Positions 47,401-59,207 of a stretch of DNA of 64,000 nt are shown here, piece after piece. The notes under the pieces are model-generated. The model saw only the letters and a program-made list of their open reading frames with translations. It did not search any database and had not been told where the DNA came from. A program made the position numbers and the translations under genes. The stretch's first letter is position 1. The number at the start of each line of letters is the position of its first letter. The DNA is from Quercus robur (lineage: Eukaryota; Streptophyta; Magnoliopsida; Fagales; Fagaceae), in NCBI RefSeq assembly GCF_932294415.1, contig NC_065535.1, positions 68,069,362 through 68,133,361 of the forward strand, written 5' to 3'.

Positions 47401-50400
47401 GAGTTAATTCACTAGGTTCTGGCCTCCAAAGCTCTAAAATAGCCTTGTGAACCAATCCTTCCAACTTTCTATCCTGAGCTGCAGCTGCCTCATAAAATTG
47501 AACAGTTAGTTTGTGGTGGCTAAATGGGTAATCTCCCCTGGCTTCACTAACCGCTGACCACCTGAAAAAGATACAAACCATCCAAATCTTCAACAATCTC
47601 AATGCTATTAAATTACTGAGATGCTTGTTAAGAAATAAAAAAATAAAAAAAAGGCTGAAAATCACAGAAAAGCCAAACTACAACTGTTTAGCAATCATTC
47701 TTGTCTGCCACTCCAACAGGCTCTGTTTGACTTGTGAACAAATCCGTAATCAGATAGTACATTACAGTACAACATCAACATTTTTTTTGCTTTTTGGGGG
47801 GAGAATTAATACAGAAACATCGAATGCAAATAAGGAACATAATAGGCAAAGTGAAAATATGAAACATGCTAACCTGCTATCTGGATGACTTGTAACATAT
47901 TTAATTCTCTGCAATATCATGCGGCTCTGATGCTTATTGACAGAATCAGACAAATTACTGCTTCTGAACTCTTCAAGTTCTTTAATCAGTAATTGCCCAG
48001 CCCTAGGGTTACGTGATCCCAGCCGCTGAGCACATAAAATAACTGCCTGAACATCTTGAAGCCTATTTGTTGTATCTGCAGATGAATCTATGTTGAACAA
48101 AACTTTGTGAATATTTGCTATAATGATGTTAAGCGGATCATCAGGGTCATCAGCTAGAAGTGGGTCCAATCCTTCTAGGTCAATGTGTTCTGCAATAGCC
48201 CAAATAAGGCGAGCACATATTCTTGGGGTATTCACCTGCCAAATGGACAACAGTTCAAGATGACATGCAAAATAAATAAAGGCAATTCAATATCCATTAT
48301 ACAGAAATGACAAAGATGATTAAGACCTAGGAATTGGGTAGTAATAATAAAGAAAACAGTGTGGACACAAAGAAATAACAACAAAAGAAAGGATAAACAT
48401 CAAGGAATAGAAAATCAGTCAACAAATAATGACCATCTTTTGTTTTGAAGATGATAACGCCTTCCTCTAAACAAGCATTTCCATAATTCCTAAGAAATCC
48501 GATAGCAGTTGCAGGAAGAAAAAAACAAGAAGTGGCTCCTGCACCCAATATGACCGTGTGTTTCAAGCATCAAGTTTAAGATTCATTGAATCTTTCTGTT
48601 AGCTTATATATAGATAATATACATAGCTATGCTATAAAATGCTTTCTTTAGCACCACATTTGTCGGTTAACAGCCTGTGGAATCACCCATCAGCATCACT
48701 CATAAGATCAGCTTATTGATAAAATTCAAATTATTACGAAAAAAAAAACATAAAACATGAATAAACTACTGACAACATGCAGTGTAGCACACAAGAGGAC
48801 ATAGCCTTGTAGCCTCATCAATGTCAGTTTGATTCAATCATTTCTGATTATGATATAATTTCGAGAAAAACATAGTAATATAGTATTATATAACAAGAAC
48901 CGTACCATTCTTTTTCTTCTGTGCAGTATTTTTTTTTTCCCTTCCTTAAAAAAAGGTACCGCAAATGAAAAACTACAACACATGAAATAACCATAATTCT
49001 TTTAAGTAATAAATACAAATATAATGAGTGGATACGATGCAAAATCAATTTATAGTCCAAATTTTCTGAGTCATATTTTTTTAGTGCAGGAGGAAACTCA
49101 AGCTCTATTTTTTTGATGAGTGTACCACCACTGGTTCCCAAACTATAGAGGATGAGATAGGGAGTGAAGATCTAGGTGCAGTTTTTTGTGCTGGGGCGGG
49201 CTTGCATTATTTGCATTGGAAGTTTGAGCTGTGAATCCAAGAGCATTTGGGGCTTAGGCAGCCTTGGATCTTTGAGCACGAAGAGAGCTTGAGAATGAAA
49301 GATCTTGGTGGTATACTTCTTGTAGATGTTAAAAAAGTTGAGCTAGAATAGGAGCCAAAGTGAGACACCATTATTTGATTTGCTTAGAGCAGTTTACATG
49401 GGGGGAGTCCGTAAATTCTTCATTGAGTCAAAATTTTTTCATTTAGTTTTAGAGGAAGGGGGTCGTTATTTCATGTTAAAGATTTTTGAGAGGGGCAAAT
49501 TCTTTATGAGATCAGTCTTTTTGGGTAGGAATGCAGCACAATGGCTGATGTCTAGCATAGAACACCTTGTTATTGGGGTGAGTTCCAAACTGTTTTTTAT
49601 TTTTAGAGAAGGTGACACAGCTTTTACTCTCCAATGGAGTTACAACTCTGCTGGTCAGTTCTTGCTGTTGACTGAGCTCAAAGCGGGTGGGTCTAGGAGG
49701 TCGATTATCATTCCAGAAGGCAAAGAGAGTCTTGGTTGGAGGGCTTTTGGCCTTGAACTTAGAAAACTACTGAACCCTTCTCAATATGCAGTGGGAGGAA
49801 ATGGATTTCCCAAATTCATTCCTCAAGTGCATAGGTCTAACTTGGAGGCTGTAGGTTCTAGAACTTTTGCTGAAGTTGTGCAAGGTTTACATGGAAGAAT
49901 AGAGGAAAGGAAGCAACCAAAGCAACTAGGAACCATTGCCAAAAGGAAGTTACCACAGATAGGGGAGGAGAAGATGGGAGTGAATCTGAGAATCTCTGGT
50001 GTTAAAGAGGGGGACTTACCGTTGGTGAAATATGACAGGATGGAGGTGGTGGGAGGAGCTAGGAGGGAGCTTTGCTCTCATGAGGTGGCAGAGGTTGGTG
50101 AGCAAAACCTGGCAGCCACTAGGCTACGTTTCCCTAGTATTAATTTGAATTCAAAAGATTTTGTTATGGGGAAGAAGAGTGATGCTAGGAGATCCTGCTG
50201 GTCTGGGAGAGGTCTTGTCGTGGAGGTTGATGTGATGGGGAGGAGACGGGTTTTCTGGGATAGAAAGAAAGGGGGAGATACGAAGTGCAGAGGGGATTCA
50301 CGTGAATCTGGAAGAGAGACTTCTAAGGCTCTTAAATGGATTCAACGGAGCTCTAATCAGGCTGTAGTTAAGCCTTTTATGGGCCTTGGAACAAGCCCAG

Positions 50401-53400
50401 GCACTAGAGAGGGTCTTTTTTCAGGCCCAAGTTTTGTTGAAGTGGGAGAGAGTTCTTGGGCTGGTGAAGAAGGAGCTTTAGCCCAAGTCCCGTTGGAAGC
50501 AGATTCAGAGTCAGGGGTGTCGTCCTCCGTCATGTCTTTGCTAGCTTCTGGTGAGGCCGATGGCTTTACCGGTACTAGTTCCGGCGAGCCCACGCCGTTA
50601 CAGGGTAAGGACGACGGTCCTTCCTGCGCCGGATCTTGCTCCGACGAGCTTGCGGTGGCTCAGGTGGTGGCCGATGGTCTTTTCTCTGCCGGCGCATGCT
50701 CCGACGAGCTCGCGGTGGCTCAGGTGGTGGCCGATGGTCCTTTTTCCGCCGGCGCATGCTCCGACGAGCTCGCGGTGGCTCAGGTGATGGCGGCCGATGG
50801 TCTTTTCTCCGCCGGCGCATGCTCCGACGAGCTCGCGGTGGCTCAGGTGGTGGCCGATGGTTCTTTCTCCGCCGGCACAAGCTCCGACGAGCTCGCGGTG
50901 GCCCAGGTTAAGGCCGATGGCCATTTTTTCGCCGGAATCAGCCCTGTCCTGCCTTCGTTTTTAAAGGGCAAGGCCGACGACTCCTTCCTTGTCGGAACTA
51001 GTTCCGATGAGTCCACGTTGTCACTGGGTAAGTCAGATATCTTGCTTCCATGGTCACCGGTTGAAGGTTTTTTACAAGGTGGCTTGGACAATAGTGCTGT
51101 CCCGCCGAAAACGGCCCTTGTATTTGAGCAAACCAGAGCAGCGGAGTTACCCACAATGGCTTTGAGTGTTGTCCCTGGGGTGTGTTCTTTGGTGGAGGAA
51201 GGGGTGAATTTTTCTGATATGGGTTTGGGTGGTGAAGTTAGTTCACCTATTCCTCTGCTGGCTATCACTCCCGGTGGGTTACCTCTGTCAGATGAGCTGA
51301 ACCGGGATAACCAGGCAGTGGAGTGTGTGGATACTCAGGATACTACTAGATGGGTGAAGAATAGGCTCCCTGGTTTTAGTAAATTGGTGGGGCTGCCTTT
51401 GTGCCGTCATGAAAAGCTATGCATTGCTTTGTTACAGAAGCTTGAGAGGGAGACGGAGGCTGCCAAAGTGCTAAATAGGAAAGTTACAGAATCTAGGAAA
51501 GTGGTTATCAATAAGGACAAGGGAAAGAGAGAGCTGAGGAACTTGCAGTCTTCGGTTAACTACGATGGTAGGTAGTGGCTGGTTGCTGAGATTCTTTTCA
51601 GCCGGGGACTTTATGTCTTTATGCATTTAAAAATTCTCTCTTGGAATGTTAGGGGGCTGAATGACTGTCGGAAACGTTTGGTAGTGAAGAATTGTTTGCG
51701 TGAGTGGAAGTGTGATGTTATATGCCTTCAAGAAACTAAACTTTCTGGTATGGATAGACAGATGGTAGGTAATTTGTGGAGCTGTCCCTATGTGGATTGG
51801 GTGGCCTTGGATGCTGTCCAGACGGCCGGAGGGGTTGTGATGATGTGGGATAGAAGGGTTTTAGAGAGGACGGAGGTTTTGGTGGGCTCTTTCTCTGTGT
51901 CTATTCGGTGGCAAGGGGTGGGGGACGGTTTCAGTTGGGCGTGTTCGGGGGTTTATGGCCCAATAGATAACAATGCGAGGGGGTTAATGTGGGATGAGTT
52001 GGCAGGTGTTCAGCATTATTGGAATGTCCCTTGGTGTTGCATTGGGGATTTCAATATTGTCCGCTTCCCTAGTGAACGGTTGGGTAATTCCCGTCTCACT
52101 CCGGCGATGGAACTTTTTTCGGAGTTCATTGAGGATCTTAATTTGATAGATTTGCCTTTGGAGGGAGGGAGCTTTACTTGGTCTAGCGGGTCAGAGAGGC
52201 CTTCGATGTCCAGGATTGACAGAGTTTTGGTGTCTCATGATTGGGAGGAGCAATATCCGGATGTGACCCAACGGATTCTTCCTCGTCCTGTTTCTGACCA
52301 TTTTCCTATTCTAGTGGAGGTAGGGGGAATGGCGAGGGGGAAAAGTCCGTTTAGGTTTGAGAATATGTGGCTTAAGACGGATGGGTTTACCGATAGAGTT
52401 CAGTCTTGGTGGAGTCGGCATTCTTTCTCTGGCACTCCTAGTTTTGTTTTTGCCAAAAAGTTGAAGGCTTTGAAAGAGGACATCGTTCAGTGGAACCGAT
52501 TGGAGTTTGGTCATGTTGGTCGCAAAAAGACTCATTTATTAGAGACTTTGAAATCGTTAGATGTCAAGGAAGGGGAGATTGGCCTCTCAGAGGCAGAGAT
52601 TTGTGAGAGAGCTGTGATGAGATCGGAAGTGGAAAATCTTCTCTCTATGGAAGAAATATCTTGGAGACAGAAATCAAGGATGCTATGGCTTAAGGAAGGA
52701 GATAAAAATACTAAATTTTTCCATAAGGTGGCTAATTCCCGTAGACGGTTTAATCATCTGAGTTTTGTGGAGGTGGACGGGGTGATTTATGAGGAGGAAT
52801 CCGAGGTGACTGCTCAGGTAGTAAATTTTTATAAAAATTTGTACCACGAGTCAGAGGAGTGGAGGCCTTTTGTGGAAGGTTTGGAGTTTGATCAGCTTGA
52901 TGGGTTGGAGAGGGGTTGGCTTGAAAGGAGGTTTGAGCAGGAGGAGATTCTTTTAGCCGTTAATGAGCTGGCTGGAGATAAAGCTCCAGGTCCTGATGGC
53001 TTCTCTATGGCTTTTTTCCACCATTGTTGGAGAGTGGTGGAAAGGGATGTTCTAGCAGTTTTTGAGGAATTTTTTCAGCACAATAAGTTTGAGAGATCTT
53101 TGAACGCTACCTTTATAGCTCTTATCCCCAAGAAAATCGATGCTTCTAATATTAGAGATTTCCGTCCCATCAGCCTGGTGGGGAGCTTGTATAAGATCTT
53201 GTCTAAGGTTTTGGCAAACCGTATGAAACGGGTCTTAGATCAATTAATTTCTGAGTCTCAAAATAGTTTTGTGGGAGGTAGACAGATTCTCGACTCTGTT
53301 CTTATTGCTAATGAGTGTGTTGATAGTCGTGTGAAGAGTAAGATCCCGGGGGTTATTTGTAAGCTAGACATTGAGAAAGCTTACGATCATGTGAATTGGG

Positions 53401-56400
53401 AGGCTCTTCTGGATCTTTTAAAGAGAATGGGCTTTGGGGAGAAGTGGTGTAGTTGGATTCGCACTTGTATTTCAACTGTCCAGTTCTCTATTTTGATTAA
53501 TGGGGCTCCAGCTGACTTTTTTGGGAGCACGAGAGGCCTAAGACAAGGGGATCCGCTATCTCCTATGTTGTTTTTAGTTATAATGGAGGTCTTAAGTAGG
53601 ATGATGAAAAGAGTTGAAGGTGCTGGATTGATCAGGGGTTTTCAGGCTATAGGCAGACGAGGTGTAGGGGAGTGTGTCTCGCATCTTTTGTTTGCGGATG
53701 ATACTATCCTTTTCTGTGATGCGGATGTGGAGCAGATCCTTCATGTGCGTATGCTTCTCCTTTGTTTCCAGGCTGTCACAGGTTTGAAGGTTAATGTCTT
53801 AAAGAGTGAGTTGGTTCCTGTAGGGGAGGTTAACAATATTCATGCCTTGGCAGAGATCCTGGGTTGCCGGATTGGGTCTTTGCCTATGACCTATCTTGGT
53901 ATGCCGTTGGGGGCTGCCCATAAGTCCCCTTCTATTTGGAATCCTATTCTGGAAAAAATTAGTCGGAAGTTGGCCGGGTGGAAGAAGTTGTATTTGTCTA
54001 AAGGTGGTAGATTGACGCTGATTAAGAGTACGCTCTCCAACCTTCCTACTTACTTTTTATCCCTTTTTACCATCCCTTCGCATGTGGCTAATAAGATTGA
54101 GAAGATTCAGAGGGACTTCTTGTGGGGGGAATCCAAGCTTCATTTGGTGGGATGGGATAAGGTGTGTGCTCCTAAGGTTAATGGTGGTTTGGGTATAAGG
54201 AAGTTATCTACGTTTAACAAAGCCTTACTAGGAAAATGGCTATGGCGGTTTGGGGTTGAGGAGACTCGTCTTTGGAGGAGGGTGGTGGCTTTGAAGTTTG
54301 GGGAAGAGTGGGGGGGTTGGTCTTCCAAACTGGGCAGGGGTGTTCATGGGTGTGGCTTATGGAGAAGTATCCGAAAAGGATGGGAGGTGTTTAGCAAACA
54401 CATCCGGTTTGAGGTAGGGGTGGGGGATAGAGTGAAGTTTTGGACGGACCAGTGGTGTGGGGACTCACCACTCCATCTTTCTTTCCCGGTAGTGTACGGG
54501 ATTGCTTCTAATAGAGAGGCTTCGGTGGCCTCGTCTCTTGAACGTTTGGGGACCGAGGCGCGGAGAAGTTGGAAGGTTCTTTTACTTAGGAATCCAAATG
54601 ATTGGGAGACGGGTGTGGTGGATGATTTCCTTCAAATCATGGGTTCTAACTTACCTCAATCTGAGCAAGGAGACCGCATGGTTTGGAAATTGACGAAGAA
54701 AGGGGTTTTTGACATCCGCTCGTTCTACAATAAGCTCCGAAGCTCCTTGCCTATTACCTTTCCTTGGAAAGGTATTTGGAAGGTTAAGGCTCCTACTCAC
54801 GTCTCCTTCTTCGTTTGGACTGCGGCTTGGGAGAAGATTCTTACAGGAGATATTTTGCGGTATAGAGGATTTGATTTTGTAGATTGGTGCATTTTGTGCC
54901 GTTGTAATGGGGAGTCGGTGAATCATTTGCTTCTCCATTGTGACAAAGCTTATTTGTTGTGGAGCATGGTTTTTAGATCCTTTGGGATTTCTTGGGTTTT
55001 GCCAAGATCTGTTGCAGATATGCTTTTAGGTTGGTGGAGTTGGTTTGGAAAGCATTCTTCTGGCGTTTGGAATCTAGCTCCGTTGTGCCTAATGTGGTGT
55101 ATTTGGAGGGAGCGTAATTGGCGTACTTTTGAGGATAGGGACAAGTCTGATGACCAGCTGCTCGCTTACTTTAGTGGTTCTCTTTTTGATTGGTCTAGGG
55201 CTTGGGGACTCACCTCTAGTGATTCTATCCCTATGTTCCTTAGTTCTCTTCTCTGTAATTAATTTGCTTTGTGTTGTCTCCGTTTGTTTTCTTTTTTTTC
55301 TTCTCCTCTCTTTTTGTTTGTTTCCTTCTCTGTAATTTCTGTTCTGCCTTGTGTTTTCATGAGGTAGCTTTTATAATATATCTTTCTTACTTATCAAAAA
55401 AAATATAATGAGTGAGGAATTGCAGCAGCCACATGCATTGCCAAGATGTTACATCATTAGTAAGTGTAAATATAATTGTTCAACTGGAGTTCACATACCT
55501 CACGTAGATCTTTCACAAGTTCACGTTGTAATTTTTGCAACCTTGTCTCATTTAAAATTTGATCTTGAGAAGCTCCATCTTTCACCCTCTTTACACCACC
55601 CCTCGTATCATAGATATGGCACAACCTAACAAGCAACTTCAGGTAGCAATCAATTGCATAGGTCCGACCATCACAATCCCACTTGACACAAGGTCTACAC
55701 ACTTCCACAACTTCCAAAGCAGGCTCCGTCCAATTCAGAGCACCATAACCAGTTCCATATGCTAAAGCTCCAATGACCCTGCTCTCCATGCCTGAGTTCT
55801 TTTGTTCAGGCAAAGGTAGGGACAACTGAAAGCAACTTTCCACCAGTGATGCTACTAACTCCTCCCTAAATAAGCTTTTACTTGTTACACTATTAAGATC
55901 ATCTCTTATTCTTGCATCCTCAAAAAGTGAAGCAATATCAGTTCCTGCAAGAGGTTTCTGACCTCTTCGAACGCTTTCCTTTGCAAATAGATCAACACAG
56001 AGAGCTGTCCTACAAATGCAAGCCAAAGCATGCATGCGATCTGATTCTGCCCTCAAGTTTCTCACCATAAGAAGCAACCTCCTAAACAATGAAACCTACA
56101 AAAAGAAGATTTAAAATTTGAGACCACGCTCAAAACTCAACCCTCACACATCGATAACTTGTAAGTATTTCCAATTCCACCACAAAATAATATATAAAAA
56201 ACCTTGCTGCTAGAGTTACACATGTTTTAACCACTTTTACATGGCTTGTCCATTTATTCCTCCTTTTTAAGTAGCACTAAAGCCTTGAATAAGACCGCCA
56301 ATTTACACTTCTAATCTATATAAGAAGCTCATAAAAAAACAATACATTCTCATTCATCAGCTCATTAACTGGAAATTCTTCAATAATAAAGCGCATTAAG

Positions 56401-58180
56401 CTCACAACTCAATAGTACTAACCAAGAACATAGTTTTTTCAGGTTTCATTCTCTATCCTCGCCAAAGTGACTACAATTTTAGCTTCTAAAGCTCAGGCAC
56501 TAATTATTTTTTAATGGCTAATTGATTTACCAACATGTGCTTCAAAAGGTTTGAAAAATTGCACTCTACCAATCTACCAATATCCTTTCATCCCCAAATC
56601 GTTAAAGTGCAAAACTTAGTTACAATTACTTAGGTGCAATTCAGTAGGTTCTCCAAAATTCAAACACATGGTTGCATTGACCAAATAAAATGCAAAAAGT
56701 GTTATCTTTTCCAAGGACAATCAACTTCAATGTAGCTACGTGCTTGAATTTAATGGGAAAACCTAATATAATGCACCTAAGGAACTGTAATTAAGTTTTA
56801 CCCATTGTTAAAATCCACTTATGTAAATCACCTGCTTCAAAAAGAAAGCCTAAACTCATGAACTAAATGCAAATACAATTACGGGTAAAGTGCAACTCTT
56901 TAAACCACAAATTGGCAACTCAAACTCGACCCAAGAATTTCCATGACAACCACTCCACAGTATTGTAAACTACAATGTACACACCAAATACATGAAAAAT
57001 TCAAATTCAACAGTAAATAATAACACCCATAGAAAAGAAAAATGAGCACGTGCACCTGCATATGAAGATCAAGAAGGTGTAGATTGGTAACAACAGCCCT
57101 AACAATACTCTCTCTGGCAGAAGAGAATTCCTGCCTATCCCAAAGCGTGAGAATCGCAATGATGGAAAGCGAAGCCCACTCGGTCTTTCCTCCAGGTACA
57201 TCAGCCAAATACAACATGTTAATCCCGACTTCGTAGATCAATGCCGGATCCAATGACGAAGCCAAGAACGGTGCCAAATGCGAAACCACGTCCGAAACCC
57301 CGACGAACCTTTCCGCATTTGAATCCAATACACTACTAGTTGAAGAAGAAGAAGATTTTGATAGCTTCCGAATGACTTCAACGGCATCTGAAGCGACAGC
57401 CTTGACCGCATACACTATCGGAAACACCGTAGCTCTGAAGCTCTCCACCGGCAATACCAAAGACCTGGCCATCAACGCATTCCGCTTCTTCCACACGAAG
57501 TCCACCATTGAAGAAACCCAATTGGATCGAATCGCAAGCGAGTTCTCGCTATCGACGAGCTTATCTCCGGCCAACCTACTCATCCGCTTCGAATCGAACT
57601 CTTGGAACAACCTCCCGACGGATTCGAATGCGACTTTGGAGACGTTATCGGATCTATCAAGCATGTTGAGGCCGATCCGAGTCCACCAGGTGGAGACTCG
57701 GTCGAGGAGGCTAACACTGTTCTCGCATAGCGTAACGACGTCGTCGCGAGCGAGAATGCAACCTAGGGTTTCGGTGATGGAGAAGCGGAGGTTATCGCTG
57801 CTGGAATCGAAGCAGGTGTTGATCTCTTTGGTGGAGTCGGTGAGGAGCTTGGAGAGCCGGTGGGAAGGGAGGGCGGAGAGGATGGAGATTGCGGCGGCGG
57901 TGACGTCAGGGTCAGGGAAATCGAGATCGGAGCGAACGCCGGTGATGACGGTGTCCCAGAGGTCGGAGGTGAGACGAGTGGAGCGGATGAGATCGAAGGC
58001 GAGCTTTTTGGAGACGGCGGAGGCAGGGGAAGCGACGATTTCTTCGACGGCGGATTTGGCGAGGATGGAAATGTCGCGACCGGCGGCGGACTGCTGGAGG
58101 GCTTGGAGGAGAGCTCCAGTTTGGCGGAGAGCGTCGTTGGAGCGGAGGTCGGCTTGGATCTGAGCGTAGAGGATGTCCAT
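44484..58180 (-). CDS. TPLATE: TPLATE, endocytic adaptor of the TPLATE complex
   Basis: Seven coding exons on the minus strand: 58180-57056, 56095-55499, 48235-47874, 47561-47258, 46569-46447, 45899-45444, 45017-44484; all GT/AG; 1166 codons plus stop (Arabidopsis protein about 1176). The first exon codes for 375 residues of the adaptin-like helical trunk, starting [20 protein letters not shown]; exon 2 has [20 protein letters not shown]; later exons code for the appendage-like part ([33 protein letters not shown]) and a highly charged Lys/Glu/Asp tail near residue 1110, ending [18 protein letters not shown] is the core of a plant octameric complex that starts clathrin-mediated endocytosis at the plasma membrane and is needed for cytokinesis and pollen. 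Intron 2 (7.26 kb) contains a full antisense LINE; without it the intron would be about 0.9 kb. The first exon is clearly GC-richer than the introns. Confidence 0.96.
45881..46052 (-). repeat. Duplicated exon 6 acceptor region in TPLATE intron 5
   Basis: CACTGGACAGTACTGGATCC...ACAAATAACATCA at 45881-45930 recurs at about 46000-46051 with changes. On the minus strand the true acceptor TTTGTAG|GATCCAGTAC is matched by TTTGTAACATCCTGTAC in the second copy, where the AG is gone. It is a partial exon-intron duplication whose extra acceptor has been lost. Confidence 0.7.
49398..51575 (+). CDS. LINE ORF1, nucleic-acid-binding type protein with tandem repeats
   Basis: From the ATG at 49398 ([14 protein letters not shown]) 725 codons to TAG at 51575; the frame is open from 49380 but without an earlier ATG. 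The N-terminal 150 residues ([36 protein letters not shown]) look like the DUF4283-type fold of plant L1 ORF1. No CCHC zinc knuckle is visible, unlike many plant ORF1 proteins. Residues about 410-515 are five tandem copies of a 20-residue unit, (C/S)[17 protein letters not shown]. The C terminus ([20 protein letters not shown], then a Lys/Arg-rich stretch) is family-typical. ORF1 proteins package LINE RNA. The 45-bp gap to ORF2 suggests re-initiation or an internal start for ORF2. Confidence 0.8.
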   Translation: MGGVRKFFIESKFFHLVLEEGGRYFMLKIFERGKFFMRSVFLGRNAAQWLMSSIEHLVIGVSSKLFFIFREGDTAFTLQWSYNSAGQFLLLTELKAGGSRRSIIIPEGKESLGWRAFGLELRKLLNPSQYAVGGNGFPKFIPQVHRSNLEAVGSRTFAEVVQGLHGRIEERKQPKQLGTIAKRKLPQIGEEKMGVNLRISGVKEGDLPLVKYDRMEVVGGARRELCSHEVAEVGEQNLAATRLRFPSINLNSKDFVMGKKSDARRSCWSGRGLVVEVDVMGRRRVFWDRKKGGDTKCRGDSRESGRETSKALKWIQRSSNQAVVKPFMGLGTSPGTREGLFSGPSFVEVGESSWAGEEGALAQVPLEADSESGVSSSVMSLLASGEADGFTGTSSGEPTPLQGKDDGPSCAGSCSDELAVAQVVADGLFSAGACSDELAVAQVVADGPFSAGACSDELAVAQVMAADGLFSAGACSDELAVAQVVADGSFSAGTSSDELAVAQVKADGHFFAGISPVLPSFLKGKADDSFLVGTSSDESTLSLGKSDILLPWSPVEGFLQGGLDNSAVPPKTALVFEQTRAAELPTMALSVVPGVCSLVEEGVNFSDMGLGGEVSSPIPLLAITPGGLPLSDELNRDNQAVECVDTQDTTRWVKNRLPGFSKLVGLPLCRHEKLCIALLQKLERETEAAKVLNRKVTESRKVVINKDKGKRELRNLQSSVNYDGR
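50629..50930 (+). repeat. 60-bp minisatellite inside LINE ORF1
   Basis: Five units of 60 bp (one 63 bp, with an extra codon), core GCTCCGACGAGCTCGCGGTG. The unit length is a multiple of three and keeps the frame. Because the unit has few stops, several antisense and shifted ORFs of 78-108 codons appear here and are artefacts. Confidence 0.92.
51621..55262 (+). CDS. LINE ORF2: endonuclease and reverse transcriptase
   Basis: 1213 codons, ATG at 51621. Residues 1-230: APE-type endonuclease ([59 protein letters not shown]: the catalytic Asn, Glu, Asp and His are all present). Residues about 490-760: reverse transcriptase with [47 protein letters not shown] and the catalytic [11 protein letters not shown]-terminal zinc-binding region about 1050-1120 ([22 protein letters not shown].....NHLLLHC). 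No RNase H domain follows, unlike the LINE remnant at 18791-19313. All key residues are intact, so the enzyme may be functional. Confidence 0.95.
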   Translation: MHLKILSWNVRGLNDCRKRLVVKNCLREWKCDVICLQETKLSGMDRQMVGNLWSCPYVDWVALDAVQTAGGVVMMWDRRVLERTEVLVGSFSVSIRWQGVGDGFSWACSGVYGPIDNNARGLMWDELAGVQHYWNVPWCCIGDFNIVRFPSERLGNSRLTPAMELFSEFIEDLNLIDLPLEGGSFTWSSGSERPSMSRIDRVLVSHDWEEQYPDVTQRILPRPVSDHFPILVEVGGMARGKSPFRFENMWLKTDGFTDRVQSWWSRHSFSGTPSFVFAKKLKALKEDIVQWNRLEFGHVGRKKTHLLETLKSLDVKEGEIGLSEAEICERAVMRSEVENLLSMEEISWRQKSRMLWLKEGDKNTKFFHKVANSRRRFNHLSFVEVDGVIYEEESEVTAQVVNFYKNLYHESEEWRPFVEGLEFDQLDGLERGWLERRFEQEEILLAVNELAGDKAPGPDGFSMAFFHHCWRVVERDVLAVFEEFFQHNKFERSLNATFIALIPKKIDASNIRDFRPISLVGSLYKILSKVLANRMKRVLDQLISESQNSFVGGRQILDSVLIANECVDSRVKSKIPGVICKLDIEKAYDHVNWEALLDLLKRMGFGEKWCSWIRTCISTVQFSILINGAPADFFGSTRGLRQGDPLSPMLFLVIMEVLSRMMKRVEGAGLIRGFQAIGRRGVGECVSHLLFADDTILFCDADVEQILHVRMLLLCFQAVTGLKVNVLKSELVPVGEVNNIHALAEILGCRIGSLPMTYLGMPLGAAHKSPSIWNPILEKISRKLAGWKKLYLSKGGRLTLIKSTLSNLPTYFLSLFTIPSHVANKIEKIQRDFLWGESKLHLVGWDKVCAPKVNGGLGIRKLSTFNKALLGKWLWRFGVEETRLWRRVVALKFGEEWGGWSSKLGRGVHGCGLWRSIRKGWEVFSKHIRFEVGVGDRVKFWTDQWCGDSPLHLSFPVVYGIASNREASVASSLERLGTEARRSWKVLLLRNPNDWETGVVDDFLQIMGSNLPQSEQGDRMVWKLTKKGVFDIRSFYNKLRSSLPITFPWKGIWKVKAPTHVSFFVWTAAWEKILTGDILRYRGFDFVDWCILCRCNGESVNHLLLHCDKAYLLWSMVFRSFGISWVLPRSVADMLLGWWSWFGKHSSGVWNLAPLCLMWCIWRERNWRTFEDRDKSDDQLLAYFSGSLFDWSRAWGLTSSDSIPMFLSSLLCN

Positions 58181-59172
58181 GATTGTAAATAGAGGGGAGA
58201 TTGAAGTATAGAGGATTTGTTTTGTTTTGTTTGGTTTTGGGTTAGGAATTGAAATAATTGGAAATGTTGGACATGAGGAACGAAGAGGATTGGATTTTTG
58301 GAGGAGAGATGGGAAGGGAGTGTGTGTGTGTGTGTGTGGGAGTTTAGCTTAAGCTGTTTTTGTTGAGAAATGCGGCCATGGTGGCTCTGTCAACTTGTGT
58401 CAGGGGCCGGTTGGCAATGGGGAAGGGAAAATTTTTAAAGAAACTATAAAAATAAAAAATAAAAGTTTATAAAATATTACAAAAACAATATATATATATA
58501 TATATTTTTATAATAAATACAAAGTACAAATACAACATTTTTATATAATTTTAATTTTAGTAATGTGCTAATAATATTGTGACGTCACAATATTTTTATA
58601 ATAATTTTCATAATATTTTTATAATAATTAATTTGGCAAATTTGTATTCATTTTGTCCACAATTTACTCTCTTAACAAGTATAAAAATATTTGGTAAGAA
58701 TTGGTGTCATATTTTGGCCTTTGTTACTTAAAATTCATACTTATTATCCTTCAAATACTTCATCACTACTAAAACTTAAAATTTTTAAATTTCTTCTCTA
58801 ATGAGTTTAAGGGTCATTTTGGATTGAGGAAGAAGGAAGGGGCTGTTGGAACTCTTTTGTTTGTAAATAAATAAATATATATATATATTTATATATTTAT
58901 ATTTATATATTTTATAGACAATAAATTGATTGTGATAAGTTTACAAAAAATTACTTTTTTATGTGGGAAATAAATTTATTGACAGGTAAATGAAAATATA
59001 ATATTTTACAAAATGTATTTTTTGAATTTAAGGTACAAATAAAAACTTTAACCAAAATTTAAAAAATACATTTAAAAGAGGGTTTTTCTTTTTTGGTTAT
59101 TTAATCTTGGCTTACTTCTTGGCCAATCCAACCCTTGTGATGAATTATAAGCCCTTCTGTCTCACCTGATAT

Positions 59173-59207
<35 letters not shown>

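Larger units (their letters stand above)
49017..55414 (+). mobile_element. Full-length L1-type LINE with 14-bp target duplication, in TPLATE intron 2
   Basis: AAATATAATGAGTG occurs at 49017-49030 and 55401-55414. Between them lie a 5' UTR of about 370 bp, ORF1 (49398-51575), a 45-bp spacer, ORF2 (51621-55262), a 3' UTR of about 130 bp ending in CTTACTTATC and a short A tail. Both ORFs are uninterrupted. The element lies opposite to TPLATE. The intact target copies and open frames point to a recent insertion that might still be mobile. Its GC-rich coding sequence contrasts with the AT-rich intron. Confidence 0.93.

Noticed and set aside
50357-50924. Several antisense and shifted ORFs of 78-108 codons over LINE ORF1
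   Set aside because: They follow from the 60-bp repeat, whose unit lacks stops in several frames; none has a recognised motif and the true ORF1 frame is much longer.
57372-58192. Long plus-strand ORFs (263 and 110 codons) opposite TPLATE exon 1
   Set aside because: They are shadows of the GC-rich, conserved TPLATE coding exon on the other strand; the translations are Arg/Ser or Gly/Asp-rich without family resemblance.
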